From an uncultured Eubacteriales bacterium (GTDB lineage Bacteria; Bacillota; Clostridia; Christensenellales; Borkfalkiaceae), in the NCBI GenBank assembly GCA_900540805.1, contig UQHL01000012.1, positions 1-64,000 of the forward strand: a stretch of DNA of 64,000 nucleotides. Direction: 5' to 3'. The position numbers and the translations under genes are program-made. The notes under the pieces were generated by a model. That model ran no database searches. It had not been told where the DNA came from and saw only the letters and a list, made by a program, of their open reading frames with translations. Below, one piece after another: positions 8,947 to 17,803 of this stretch (position 1 is its first letter; each line of letters starts with the position of its first letter).

Positions 8947-10902
8947 TTATTCGTTTTCCGACGCGGCGGCCGCAAGCTTTGCGGCGACGGCGTTCCTTTT
9001 CGTATCCTTCCTTAAAGCGCGGGATGTCTTTGCGTCCCGCTCTTCTCCGTTCGCTTTTCGGGCAAATTTTTTCTGCACCAGCGTCACGAGCAGATCGAGA
9101 ATCACCACGATCGCCAGCAGCACCACCGCCGTCGCGTACATCTTTTCCATGGCGAGCCCTTCCACCTGAAAGCGATACATCATCACGGCGAAGGTGGAGC
9201 CTGCGCCGCCGTAGCCCGACGGCATACGGATAGACGATCCCGCCGTATAGATGAGGGCCGCCGATTCCCCGACGATCCGGCCGATGCTTAAAATGACCGA
9301 GGTGACGATACCACGGAGGGCGGAGGGCAAAACGATCTTAAAAATCGTTCGCACCTTCGACGAACCGAGCGCAAGCGAGCCTTCGCGCATACTGTCGGGC
9401 ACTTCCCTGAGGCTTTCCTCCGTAGAACGGATCACCGTCGGCAAAACGATGAGCACCATCGTGAAAGACCCCGCCCACAGGCTGTACCCCAGGCCGCAGA
9501 TATTGCAGAAAAAGATCATGCCGAACAGCCCGAACACGATGGACGGAACGCCCGCAAGCGTGTCGATGAACAGCCGCACCGTTTTGACGAATCTGCTCCC
9601 CTTTTTGGAATATTCGTTGAGGAATATGGCCGCGCCGATCCCCAGCGGCAGGGCGATCAGCAAGGTCATAAAAATGATCAGCCCCGTCGAAACGAAAGCG
9701 GGAAGCAGGGTTTCGTCGCCGTTTCGGCTCTCCCCGAACAGGAAATGCAGGTTGAGATGCGGAATCCCCTTGACGCAGATAAACAGGACGAGAAAGGTCA
9801 GTACGAAAGCGATAAACAGAGACAAAACAATGCTGATATATTTCAGTACCTTCTGCGAAGCGCCGCGCTGCTTATAGACATATACCTTTTCCGCGGCTCT
9901 ATGCTTTCCGATTTTTCCGCCGAACAGTTTATTGCCGCCTGCTTTATCCCGTTTGATGACGTTGAGTGCGAGATTGATCAGCAGGACGAATACCAGCAGA
10001 ACAAATCCCGTCGCGATCAGCGCGCTTTCGTGGATACTGCCGGGAGAGGCGTAGCCCATTTCCAGCACGATCGTCGTCGTGAGGGAGGCGACGGGCGTAT
10101 AGAGCGTCTCGGGGAAATTTCCGGGCGTGCCGCCGATGACGAAATACACCGCGATGGTTTCTCCCACCGCCCTGCCCACGCCGAGAATAATCGCGGACAG
10201 TACCCCCGATTTCGCCGCGGGGAGCATGACGCGGAACACCGTCTGATCCTTTGTGTTTCCAAGCCCCAGCGAACCTTCGTAATATTCCTTCGAGGCGGCT
10301 TCGAGGCTGTTTTTTGCCAGAGAAGCGATCGTGGGCATAATCATAATCGAAAGGACGATGATTGCCGAAAGCACGCCCGTGCCCGTCTGGTGAGGGGGAA
10401 GAATATCCCGTACCAGCGGCACGATGACCACAAGGCCGAAAAAGCCGATGATGATTGAGGGAATACTCGCCAAAAGATTGATTATCTGCTCGAATATCCC
10501 CTTTAACGGCAACTTGTTGAGTACGGGGATTTTTTTCAGCACGGGCACGTTTTGGAGATTTTTCGGGCAATAAAACGCCATAAATACGGCGGTGAACACG
10601 CCGAGCAGTCCGCCGAACAGCACCGATCCGCCCGTTACGGCGAAGGAGGTGACGATCATAGGCGCGACGCCGAAAATATCGCTGAACTTATATTCGCCGT
10701 TCCAGGCCTTGTCTTCCCAGGTAGGCTTCCAGCCCGTCCCGAATATGAAATTGAAAACGCCCACTTCCCGAAAAGCGGGAATACTGCGGTAGAGCACGAA
10801 AACGATGATCGCAAATACCGCGAATATGGAAAACGCCGCACAGAGGCCGAACGTCACCTTTGCCGCGTTTTCTTTTGTAATAGCGTCCTTTAGTTTTCTC
10901 AT
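8947..10902 (-). CDS. pstCA: Fused phosphate permease PstC-PstA
   Basis: One uninterrupted 651-residue frame carries both channel subunits. Residues about 1-315 are PstC-like: six membrane helices with the EAA-type loop EAASKEYYEGSLGLGNTKDQ. Residues about 350-620 are PstA-like, with the loop SLREVPDSMREGSLALGSSK and another six helices. The linker (about 318-348) is charged and cytoplasmic. In most bacteria pstC and pstA are separate genes; here a single chain would supply the whole membrane pathway, so the complex would be one PstCA plus two PstB. The C-terminus has a basic tail (RKANGEERDAKTS). Start ATG at 10902 lacks a strong ribosome site. Confidence 0.92.
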   Translation of the reverse strand: MRKLKDAITKENAAKVTFGLCAAFSIFAVFAIIVFVLYRSIPAFREVGVFNFIFGTGWKPTWEDKAWNGEYKFSDIFGVAPMIVTSFAVTGGSVLFGGLLGVFTAVFMAFYCPKNLQNVPVLKKIPVLNKLPLKGIFEQIINLLASIPSIIIGFFGLVVIVPLVRDILPPHQTGTGVLSAIIVLSIMIMPTIASLAKNSLEAASKEYYEGSLGLGNTKDQTVFRVMLPAAKSGVLSAIILGVGRAVGETIAVYFVIGGTPGNFPETLYTPVASLTTTIVLEMGYASPGSIHESALIATGFVLLVFVLLINLALNVIKRDKAGGNKLFGGKIGKHRAAEKVYVYKQRGASQKVLKYISIVLSLFIAFVLTFLVLFICVKGIPHLNLHFLFGESRNGDETLLPAFVSTGLIIFMTLLIALPLGIGAAIFLNEYSKKGSRFVKTVRLFIDTLAGVPSIVFGLFGMIFFCNICGLGYSLWAGSFTMVLIVLPTVIRSTEESLREVPDSMREGSLALGSSKVRTIFKIVLPSALRGIVTSVILSIGRIVGESAALIYTAGSSIRMPSGYGGAGSTFAVMMYRFQVEGLAMEKMYATAVVLLAIVVILDLLVTLVQKKFARKANGEERDAKTSRALRKDTKRNAVAAKLAAAASENE

Positions 10903-10937
10903 TGCGTTGAATCCGATGGGAAATTTCCCGTTTCAGC

Positions 10938-11762
10938 TTATTTTACTGCTTTGATATAACCGTCTTTTTCGACGATCGCCTGCCCTTCCGCGGAGAAAAT
11001 AAAGTCATGGAACTTCTGAGCGGCTTCGCTTAAGGTCTTACCCTCTTTCGACAAAAGCAGGAAGGGACGGGAAAGCTTATACGCGCCGCTTTCGATATTG
11101 GCGACAGTGGCTTCCACTCCGTTGTATTTCAACGCTTTCACCTTTTCGCTGAGAGAGCCCAAAGAAATATAGCCGATGAGATTGGTATTTCCCGCGGTAG
11201 AGATCTGGGTGATCACTGCGCCCGTGGAATTTTGCGTCTGAACGCATTTTGCGAAGCTTTCCGCTTTATCCAGCGTTTTACCCTCGCTGTTTTTTACCAG
11301 CTCGTCGAACGCGCCCCGCGTACCCGAGCCCGATTCGCGGGAGATCGCCGCGTTTACCGTCCCGATCGCCGTTCCCTCCGCATATAAGCCGTAAACCTCG
11401 TCGGGCGTCACGTTGTCCAGCGTACAGCCCGTATTGACGATGATCGCAATCCCGTCCGTGGCTATTTTTTCAGCCTTGATCCCCGTTTCGCTGTCCTTCA
11501 GCTCGCGAGACGCCATGCCGAAATCGTTTTTATCCGTCTGCGTATCGGAAACGCCCACGCCGCTGCCGCCGCCGTTGACGACGATCTCTATATCCCCGTG
11601 CGCTTCCTCGAACGCCGCGCCGAGCTTTTCCATCAAGGGCTGCACGGAAGTGGAACCGCTGAGCGTCACGGTTGTTTTATCGCTGCCGCAGGACGCGAAT
11701 GCCGCCAAGGTACCCATCGTGACCGCCGCCAGAGCGATCGCCATAAATTTTCTCGATCTCAT
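10938..11762 (-). CDS. pstS: Phosphate-binding lipoprotein PstS
   Basis: A 274-residue solute-binding protein. A lipoprotein signal peptide ends in the lipobox-like FASC (Cys25), and the mature part starts with VTLSGSTSVQPLMEKL, the phosphate-binding loop of PstS. The motifs NGGGSGVGVSD and ISRESGSGTRGAFDE are the other conserved phosphate contacts. Anchored outside the membrane, it delivers phosphate to the PstCA channel. AAAGGAG precedes the ATG at 11762. First gene of the pst operon, under the Pho-type promoter at 11794-11877. Confidence 0.95.
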   Translation of the reverse strand: MRSRKFMAIALAAVTMGTLAAFASCGSDKTTVTLSGSTSVQPLMEKLGAAFEEAHGDIEIVVNGGGSGVGVSDTQTDKNDFGMASRELKDSETGIKAEKIATDGIAIIVNTGCTLDNVTPDEVYGLYAEGTAIGTVNAAISRESGSGTRGAFDELVKNSEGKTLDKAESFAKCVQTQNSTGAVITQISTAGNTNLIGYISLGSLSEKVKALKYNGVEATVANIESGAYKLSRPFLLLSKEGKTLSEAAQKFHDFIFSAEGQAIVEKDGYIKAVK

Positions 11763-11793
11763 AGTTTTTTATCTCCTTTAACTTTGTGCCTAT

Positions 11794-11877
11794 ATCATAA
11801 ACCCTATTTGTAAAAAAGTCCGCACGGATTTGTAACAAACAAGTAATAAATCGGTCACTTTTTTGTTACAAGTGTAA
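11794..11877 (-). promoter_or_regulatory. pst operon promoter with Pho-box-like array
   Basis: A TATGAT -10 box (11799-11794) has no good -35 at 17 bp (CGGACT), as expected for an activator-dependent promoter. Upstream, TGTAA/AGTAA motifs (plus strand) occur at 11809, 11831, 11842 and 11873, with 22-bp and 11-bp steps between the first three. This fits binding of a PhoP/PhoB-type regulator. Confidence 0.6.
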
Positions 11878-11925
11878 TAAATATTTTTACAATTTCCCCT
11901 CTTTGTTCCATACGCGCTCTTTCGC

Positions 11926-11954
11926 TTGCCTTTTTCGCGCATATGTGCTACAAT
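11926..11954 (+). promoter_or_regulatory. pnuC promoter
   Basis: TTGCCT (11926-11931) and TACAAT (11949-11954) are 17 bp apart, divergent from the pst promoter. The leader of about 65 nt contains a short hairpin (CCTG/CAGG near 11977-11988) but nothing I can assign to a riboswitch. Confidence 0.6.
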
Positions 11955-12025
11955 ACATTTTGTTCGCCCGCCTGTCCGCAGGGCGCGCAAGCTTTACTTT
12001 CAGTTTCGGCAAAAGAGAGAAATTT

Positions 12026-12751
12026 ATGTCCAACACCTTTTCTTCCAAAGTAAAAAAATTTTTCGGGGAATGGAACCTTTTCGAGATTCTGCTCCTGTCC
12101 GTCAGCCTCGTTTCCACCGTCACTATTTTCTGCCTCGGCAAAGAAAAAAGCGTCTGGTCGCTTTTGTCCTCCGTTTCGGGGATCGTCTGCGTACTCTTTA
12201 CGGCCAAGGGCAATCCCGTCGCACAGTATCTGAGCATCATTTTCGCAATTTTCTATTCGGTCGTGGCCTATCAGTCGAAATACTACGGCGAAATGCTGAT
12301 CTATCTCTTTTTAATGACCCCCATTCATATCGCCTGCATCGTGTCGTGGATCAGAAACCGCCGCGACCCCGAATCCGCCGAGGTTAAAATCAATCTTCTC
12401 CGCCCGCGCGAGTATATTATTATGGGAATAGGCGATTGTCTCGTCACCGTAGCGTTTTATTTCCTTCTGAAAGCGCTGCATACCGATCAGCTGATCGTCA
12501 GCACGATTTCCCTCGTCTCCAGCGTCTCCGCCGCCTATCTCATGCTGCGCAGAAGCGAATATTATGCAGTGTGCTTTATCGTCAACGACCTTATTCTGCT
12601 TGTCCTTTGGGGCCTGCGCGTCTATAATTACGGCGTCGCCTCCCTTCCGACGCTGATTACCTTCGCCGTGTTCCTCGTAAACGACGTCTATGGCTTCCTT
12701 GCGTGGAGAAAACGCAGAAAAAAACAAACGGCGCCCGTTGCGGCTCACTGA
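12026..12751 (+). CDS. pnuC: PnuC-family nicotinamide riboside/vitamin transporter
   Basis: A 241-residue membrane protein with about seven hydrophobic segments. The segment SVSGIVCVLFTAKGNPVAQYL and the region W..RNRRDPESAEV are characteristic of PnuC, which takes up nicotinamide riboside by facilitated diffusion for NAD salvage; some relatives carry thiamine or riboflavin instead. No TPP leader is visible, which argues mildly against the thiamine form. The ATG at 12026 is chosen because it follows AGAGAGA and starts at the expected N-terminus; the frame upstream to 11903 overlaps the promoter. Single-gene transcript ended by a strong terminator. Confidence 0.82.
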   Translation: MSNTFSSKVKKFFGEWNLFEILLLSVSLVSTVTIFCLGKEKSVWSLLSSVSGIVCVLFTAKGNPVAQYLSIIFAIFYSVVAYQSKYYGEMLIYLFLMTPIHIACIVSWIRNRRDPESAEVKINLLRPREYIIMGIGDCLVTVAFYFLLKALHTDQLIVSTISLVSSVSAAYLMLRRSEYYAVCFIVNDLILLVLWGLRVYNYGVASLPTLITFAVFLVNDVYGFLAWRKRRKKQTAPVAAH

Positions 12752-12796
12752 CGTTTCCTTTCCTTTTTTTGCTTTGCTTCTCTTAACTGCAAAAGC

Positions 12797-12829
12797 AAAA
12801 CCGCGGACAATGGCTCCCGCGGTTTTTTT
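12797..12829 (+). terminator. Rho-independent terminator of pnuC
   Basis: AAAACCGCGG (12797-12806) pairs with CCGCGGTTTT (12817-12826), followed by more Ts. Confidence 0.85.
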
Positions 12830-12852
12830 ATAAACTTTTCTGCCTCTCCCCC

Positions 12853-12881
12853 TTTACAAACGCTTTTTTTTATGATAAAAT
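12853..12881 (+). promoter_or_regulatory. Promoter of the aldose epimerase gene
   Basis: TTTACA (12853-12858) and TAAAAT (12876-12881) are 17 bp apart, with a start expected near 12888, about 28 nt before the ATG. Confidence 0.7.
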
Positions 12882-12915
12882 ATAAATGATTGAAAAAAGG
12901 AAAAAGGAGAAAGCG

Positions 12916-13794
12916 ATGATCTATTCTATCGAAAACAAAATTCTCAAAGCGACGGTCGATACCTCGGGGGCTCAGCTTCAGTCCATTTATTCCAAAGCGA
13001 CGGAGACGGAGTATCTTTGGCAGGGCGACCCCGCCTATTGGGCGGGCAGAGCCTATAACCTTTTCCCCACGATCGGAAGAATGTATAAAAATACTTATAC
13101 GTATGACGGAAACGAATATTCTCTGCGCTGTCACGGGATCGCCCGCTACCGCGCGTTTCAGCTGACCGACCGCACCGCCACAAAGCTTACCTTCCGCCTT
13201 ACGGAAGACGAGGACAGTCTGAAGGAGTATCCTTTCAAATTTGAGTTTTTTATCCGTTATGAGCTGAAGGAAGCGACGCTGGAAATCTCGTTTATCGTAA
13301 AAAACACGGACGAAAAGGAGCTGATTTTTGCGCTCGGCGGGCATCCCGGCTTTAACGTTCCCTTCGGAAACGGCGCCTTCGAGGACTATTATCTCGAATT
13401 TTCGGAAAAGACGAAGGTGCTTTTCCATACCCTTTCGGAATCGAAGTTTATGACGGGCGAAAAACTGCCTCTGCCGCTGACGGAGGGGGTACGTCTGCCG
13501 CTGCGGCACGAGCTGTTCGACAACGACGCGGCCATTCTCGGCAATACCTGCCGCGAAATTTCTTTGAAGAGCAAAGCGGATCCCCGCTACATCACGGTAA
13601 AATATCCCGATTTCCGCTATCTCGGCGTATGGCACACGCCCGAAACGGACGCGCCTTTCGTCTGTATCGAGCCGTGGTCCGCCCTCCCCGCAACGGACGG
13701 CGTCATTACCGACCTTTCCGCAAAAGAGGACATGACGAGGCTGGCCCCGGGCAAAACCTATAAAACCTCGTGGAGTATAGAAATACACGAATAA
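12916..13794 (+). CDS. Aldose 1-epimerase family protein (galactose mutarotase-like)
   Basis: A 292-residue beta-sandwich protein of the mutarotase superfamily, closest in look to the LacX/YihR-type branch. The catalytic His are probably in LRCHGIAR (about residue 77) and ALGGHPGFNVPF (about 149), and a late Glu in FVCIEPWSALP acts as base. It would interconvert alpha and beta anomers of hexoses; the exact sugar is unknown. ATG at 12916 has AAGGAG at 12904-12909. It stands alone between its own promoter and a bidirectional terminator. Confidence 0.82.
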   Translation: MIYSIENKILKATVDTSGAQLQSIYSKATETEYLWQGDPAYWAGRAYNLFPTIGRMYKNTYTYDGNEYSLRCHGIARYRAFQLTDRTATKLTFRLTEDEDSLKEYPFKFEFFIRYELKEATLEISFIVKNTDEKELIFALGGHPGFNVPFGNGAFEDYYLEFSEKTKVLFHTLSESKFMTGEKLPLPLTEGVRLPLRHELFDNDAAILGNTCREISLKSKADPRYITVKYPDFRYLGVWHTPETDAPFVCIEPWSALPATDGVITDLSAKEDMTRLAPGKTYKTSWSIEIHE

Positions 13795-13827
13795 ATCCGA
13801 AAAATACGGATAATCGTATCCGACGGC

Positions 13828-13864
13828 AAAAGCGCCCCGCTATAAAATCGGGGCGCTTTTTTTA
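13828..13864. terminator. Bidirectional terminator between convergent genes
   Basis: A 12-bp perfect stem AAAAGCGCCCCG (13828-13839) with its complement (13849-13860) is flanked by T runs on the plus strand and A/T on the other, serving the epimerase gene and fbp. Confidence 0.85.
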
Positions 13865-15805
13865 CCAATTTTGTTCCTTCAAGCTGCCGTTTCTGTACGC
13901 TTCGAGCAGTGTCGTCAAGTCGGCTATTCGCTCCCGCAGCTCCTTTCCCGCGTCGGTATCTTCCGTTCGGAGACGGCGCGGCGACCTTGAAACGATCTCC
14001 GCCGTGGAATGCATTTCCCGCTCGCTTCTCACCGCTTCTTCGGTGGAGACAAACGGCTCGTGCGCGATGAGCTTGACCATGCGGGAATCGGATACGAGGG
14101 TATAGCCCGCGATCCCCGTCACGCCCTGGTACGCGCGGGAAAAGCCGCCGTCTATGATGATGAGCCTGCCGCCGCAATGAACGGGAGTTTCGCCCTTTTT
14201 CACTTTAACGGGTACGTGGCCGTTGATAATGTGCCCCCTTTCCATATCGATGCCGAACTCCGCAAAAATACGCTTCACCGTCGCTTCGTCGTCCCAAAGG
14301 CGGTAATAGGCATTTTTTTCTTCCGTATAACATTCGGCGTCCGCGATAAAATACCGCTCGAACGTGGCCATCTTGTCTTTGCCGTAAAGGGGGGACTTTT
14401 CGTTTGACCAAACAAACCACATTACGTCCCTGCCGTAAGCCCGTTCCTTTGCGCTCGCCGAGTACCTGCCTTTCCGTATCCACTTTTCAAGGACGTCGTA
14501 AAGCGCTTTTCCCGCATAGCTTTTCCCGGCAATTTCCGCGCTTTTGAAACTGCCGTCCTTCTCCAGCGGTATGCAGCCGTGATACAAAAGATTTCCGTTA
14601 CAAATGCGGTACATGCTCCCGCAGGAAAAGAGAAATTCGACATGACGGCGCAATTTTTCGCTTCCGCGGAAGGCCTCTTTCAACCTCGCGCATACCCGCG
14701 CTTCCCCTGCCGTCAGCTCGTACGGACGGGCGGGATCTACGGTAGGAAAATAGGCGTCCGCGAGCGGATAAGTTTTTTCGCCCACCCTGACGGTGCCCTT
14801 TTCCCGATCGATTTTGTCGAGAAAAATCCGTTCCCTCATACCGAACTCGGGCCGCCGCAAAGCGAGCTGTCCCTCAAGCTTCAGTTGAATCACAGCGATC
14901 GCCTTATGTATTTTCGCCGTCAGAGCGCGTTCCTTTTCGTCCTCCCCCGCCTCGGGGTAAAACCTTGCGCAGTCGTCCCCGCCGTAAATTTCGGAGGCAA
15001 AACGCTCCAGGGGAATAAGGTTGATGCCGTATCCGTCCTCGAGCGTGGATAAATTTCCGTAACGCGCCGAAATGCGCACGACGTTGGCAATGCAGATCTC
15101 CGAGCCGCTTGCCGCGCCCATCCAGGAAATATCGTGGTTTCCCCACTGGATATCCACCGAACGACGGTTCTCCAGCGCGTCCATGACGGTTACGGCGCCC
15201 GCGCCTCGGTCGTAAATATCGCCGATGACGTGCAGGCGTTCCACCGCCAGCCTTTGGCTCAGTTGACAAAACGCCGCGATCACGGCCTTGGCCCGTCCCG
15301 TCCCGAGGATCGCCTGAATGATCCCGTTATAATATGCCTCTTTGTCGGGCAGCTCGGCCTTTTCCGTGAGAAGCTCGTCGATGATATAGGCAAATTCGGA
15401 CGAAAGCGCCTGTTTCAGCTTTTCGCGGGAATATTTGGACGCGACTCTTCGCGTCACCCGGATCAGCCGCAACAGCGCCGTACGGCACCAATCGCCGAAA
15501 TTTTCCCTCTCGTTTTCTTCGATCTCCAGCTTTTCGGCGGGGTAATAGATGAGGGTGGCAAGCTCCCGCTTTTCCGACTCCGTCAGTTCCTCCGAAAATT
15601 CGTCGTCTATCTTTTTTCGGATAGAGCCGGAACCGCTTTTCAGCACATGCAGAAAGGAGGCCGCCTCGCCGTGTATGTCGGAAACAAAATGCTCGGTGCT
15701 TTTGGGCAGATTGAGCACGCTCGACAGCTTGATGATCTCCAGCGCAGTCCGCGCGGCGTCGGGATATTGAGCGGATAATAATTTCAGATATTTTTCGCCT
15801 TGCAT
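13862..15805 (-). CDS. fbp: Fructose-1,6-bisphosphatase class III
   Basis: A 647-residue enzyme of the Firmicutes-specific class III FBPase family, a metallophosphatase fold. The metal-binding motifs are SDIHGEA (about residue 43), GDIYDRGAGA and WGNHDISWMG; later conserved segments are NGHVPVK and IIDGGFSRAYQGVTGIAG. It hydrolyses fructose-1,6-bisphosphate in gluconeogenesis in the cytoplasm. Length is typical of the class (about 640-670). It is the last gene of a minus-strand run with the lipoprotein, YfcE, RdgB and GNAT genes, 12 nt after the lipoprotein stop codon. Confidence 0.95.
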   Translation of the reverse strand: MQGEKYLKLLSAQYPDAARTALEIIKLSSVLNLPKSTEHFVSDIHGEAASFLHVLKSGSGSIRKKIDDEFSEELTESEKRELATLIYYPAEKLEIEENERENFGDWCRTALLRLIRVTRRVASKYSREKLKQALSSEFAYIIDELLTEKAELPDKEAYYNGIIQAILGTGRAKAVIAAFCQLSQRLAVERLHVIGDIYDRGAGAVTVMDALENRRSVDIQWGNHDISWMGAASGSEICIANVVRISARYGNLSTLEDGYGINLIPLERFASEIYGGDDCARFYPEAGEDEKERALTAKIHKAIAVIQLKLEGQLALRRPEFGMRERIFLDKIDREKGTVRVGEKTYPLADAYFPTVDPARPYELTAGEARVCARLKEAFRGSEKLRRHVEFLFSCGSMYRICNGNLLYHGCIPLEKDGSFKSAEIAGKSYAGKALYDVLEKWIRKGRYSASAKERAYGRDVMWFVWSNEKSPLYGKDKMATFERYFIADAECYTEEKNAYYRLWDDEATVKRIFAEFGIDMERGHIINGHVPVKVKKGETPVHCGGRLIIIDGGFSRAYQGVTGIAGYTLVSDSRMVKLIAHEPFVSTEEAVRSEREMHSTAEIVSRSPRRLRTEDTDAGKELRERIADLTTLLEAYRNGSLKEQNW

Positions 15806-15817
15806 CTTTTCCTCTTT

Positions 15818-16621
15818 TTAATTATGCCGGCAGGCGGGGCGCGGGCGGGGAAACAGCTCCGCGTCTTCCCCCACGATACTGCCGATGGCAAAGGGTTTTC
15901 CGTCCGACGTATAGAGACCGTCTGTTTCAATGCCGAGCTCGGCGTAACGACCTGCGATTTTATCTGCGGCTGCTTGCGTAAACGTCGTGTCCTTTACGAG
16001 ATAGTAGGCGTCTAAAAACTCATTATCTCCGTAAAGGGACAGCTTTACATACCTTTGAGAACGGGTCCAGACCGCATACAGCGCTATTTCCCCGCTATCG
16101 GGAACAAGGCCGTCGAAAGGCCGTTCGCCGTCCCGATCGTATGCCCAGCCCGAAAAATGATAGACGGGCTCCGAAGTCGGCTCACCCCCCGTCGTCAATA
16201 GTTTTGCCTTCGCCGCTTTTTCGTTGAGTTTGATAAAAGCATTTTCCGCGTTGTCCAGCTCGGCCGTTTCGCCCGATTGGGTACCGACGAGGACCTTGTC
16301 CGCCACGGGAAAAGGACTATTGAAATGCAGATAAAAAAGGACTTCCCGCACCTCCTCCGAACTATCCGACGAGGACTCTTTTTCAGGAGAATCCTCCGAA
16401 GAAGCTCCGAACGAGGAATTTTCCGCTTCCGAGGAAAAGTCCGAAGCTTTTCCGTCCGTGCTTTCAAAACCGTCCGTTTCGTCGCGCGAGCCGTTTTCGG
16501 TTTCTTCGCTCAACCAATCGGCGCTGCTGTTTCCGCCGATTTCCGCGGCTCCGCCGCAGGCGCCCGCAGACAGAAGCAACGCGAGCAACACGGCCGAAAT
16601 CACCCTTCGACGTCCTTTCAT
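15818..16621 (-). CDS. Secreted lipoprotein with InlB-type repeat-like domain
   Basis: A 267-residue protein with a lipoprotein signal peptide ending at the lipobox LSAGAC (Cys22). A Ser/Glu/Asp-rich spacer (about 30-95) leads to a small beta domain: the segments VYHFSGWAYDRDG and IALYAVWTR have the typical look of Listeria-Bacteroides (InlB B) repeats. The C-terminal part (about 200-267) has no match I recognise. It is probably tethered to the outer face of the membrane with the spacer crossing the wall. Function unknown. It sits between yfcE and fbp in one transcription direction. Confidence 0.6.
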   Translation of the reverse strand: MKGRRRVISAVLLALLLSAGACGGAAEIGGNSSADWLSEETENGSRDETDGFESTDGKASDFSSEAENSSFGASSEDSPEKESSSDSSEEVREVLFYLHFNSPFPVADKVLVGTQSGETAELDNAENAFIKLNEKAAKAKLLTTGGEPTSEPVYHFSGWAYDRDGERPFDGLVPDSGEIALYAVWTRSQRYVKLSLYGDNEFLDAYYLVKDTTFTQAAADKIAGRYAELGIETDGLYTSDGKPFAIGSIVGEDAELFPRPRPACRHN

Positions 16622-16707
16622 ATTTTCCTCCCGTCTCTATCCCGACAAACGTTTTCTTTGCAGCGACGGACAAAACTCCGCCTTGAAAAATTTCCCGTTG
16701 TTTCTTT

Positions 16708-17187
16708 TTAATAAACGCTCTCTCCTACCAAAACGGGATAGACTTTTTCCCCTTCAACGGTAAGATAACAATAGCCGCCGCCCTCGCCCGCTGGACGGCG
16801 AAGAGAGCCGGGATTGACGAGCAATACGCCGCCTTCCTCCGAAATATCGGCGCGGTGGGTGTGGCCGTAAAGAGCGACGCGGCATCCCCGCCGCCGCGCT
16901 TCTTCCGCAAGAGAGGAAAGCTCGGATTTAACGCGGTATCTATGCCCGTGGCAAAAAAAGATTTTCACGCCTTCCACTTCCAGCTCGCCCTCGGACAGAG
17001 CGGGGACAAAATCGCAGTTTCCCTGACAGACGAATACTTTTTCGGGGAACGCATTGACGACTTCGCGCATGTCGCCTGCCCCGTCGCCCAGATGAATGAC
17101 ATAATCGTTTTCCGAAAACAACGGCATCAGTCTTTCAATCCCCTCCCTATGCCCGTGCGTATCGGAAAAAATGATCATCGTTTTCAT
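16708..17187 (-). CDS. YfcE/MJ0936-type metallophosphodiesterase
   Basis: A 159-residue calcineurin-like phosphoesterase. All five metal-site motifs are visible: FSDTHGH near the N-terminus, LGDGAGD, QGNCD, CHGHR and YGHTH. Proteins of this size in the family hydrolyse phosphodiesters such as cyclic nucleotides or model substrates; the physiological substrate is unknown. It follows rdgB by 13 nt and is likely co-translated in the GNAT-rdgB-yfcE operon, a pairing that is common in Firmicutes. Confidence 0.85.
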   Translation of the reverse strand: MKTMIIFSDTHGHREGIERLMPLFSENDYVIHLGDGAGDMREVVNAFPEKVFVCQGNCDFVPALSEGELEVEGVKIFFCHGHRYRVKSELSSLAEEARRRGCRVALYGHTHRADISEEGGVLLVNPGSLRRPAGEGGGYCYLTVEGEKVYPVLVGESVY

Positions 17188-17200
17188 TTTTGCCTCCGTT

Positions 17201-17800
17201 TTACAGCCCGTCCTTCAGCATTTCGAACAGCTTTTGAAGGGCGCGGAAACGATGGGAAACGGCGTTTTTTTCCTCAGCCGAAGCCACGCCGAACGATTTG
17301 CCCAGATCTTCGCTTTCGAAAACGCAATCATAGCCGAAGCCGTTTTCGCCGGTTTCTTCATAAAGAATATTTCCATAGGTGCGGCCTTCGGCTATCAGGC
17401 ATTTTCCGTCGGGATACACCAGCGCGATCGCACTTTGGAAATATGCCCGACGGTTTCTCTCGCCCTCCATATTTTTCAAAAGCAGCAAACGGTTTGCCCG
17501 ATCGTCGCCGTGTCCGCCCGCATAGCGCGCGCTGTAAACGCCGGGCGCTCCTCCGAGCGCCTCCGCGCACAAGCCGCTGTCGTCCGCCAAAGCGATACAC
17601 CCCAGAGCCCTCGCCACCGCTTCGGCTTTCAGCCTGGAGTTTTCCGCAAACGTTTCGCCCGTTTCCTCCACTTCTCCCTCGAAGCCCGCCTGTTTTGCGG
17701 AGATTACTTCATAGTGCGGAAATATCTCGGCGATCTCCCTCAGCTTGTTGACGTTTCCCGTCGCCACCACCAGTCGTTTCTTTTCCTCTTTTGCCGCCAT
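17201..17800 (-). CDS. rdgB: XTP/dITP pyrophosphatase (RdgB/HAM1)
   Basis: A 199-residue enzyme. The substrate motif VVATGNVNKLREI lies near residue 10 and the catalytic block ALADDSGLCAEALGGAPGVY at about 68, with SARYAG following and SHRFRAL at the C-terminus. It hydrolyses the non-canonical purine nucleotides ITP, dITP and XTP to monophosphates, keeping them out of DNA and RNA. The start at 17800 lies 4 nt after the GNAT stop codon. Confidence 0.93.
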   Translation of the reverse strand: MAAKEEKKRLVVATGNVNKLREIAEIFPHYEVISAKQAGFEGEVEETGETFAENSRLKAEAVARALGCIALADDSGLCAEALGGAPGVYSARYAGGHGDDRANRLLLLKNMEGERNRRAYFQSAIALVYPDGKCLIAEGRTYGNILYEETGENGFGYDCVFESEDLGKSFGVASAEEKNAVSHRFRALQKLFEMLKDGL

Positions 17801-17803
17801 ATT

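Noticed and set aside
11955..12025. NAD- or preQ1-type riboswitch before pnuC
   Set aside because: The leader is only about 65 nt and I could not match the conserved core of any class; only a small hairpin is visible.
12745..13788. Minus-strand frame of 347 codons opposite the epimerase gene
   Set aside because: Shadow of a well-supported aldose epimerase; composition is Arg/Phe-rich without motifs.
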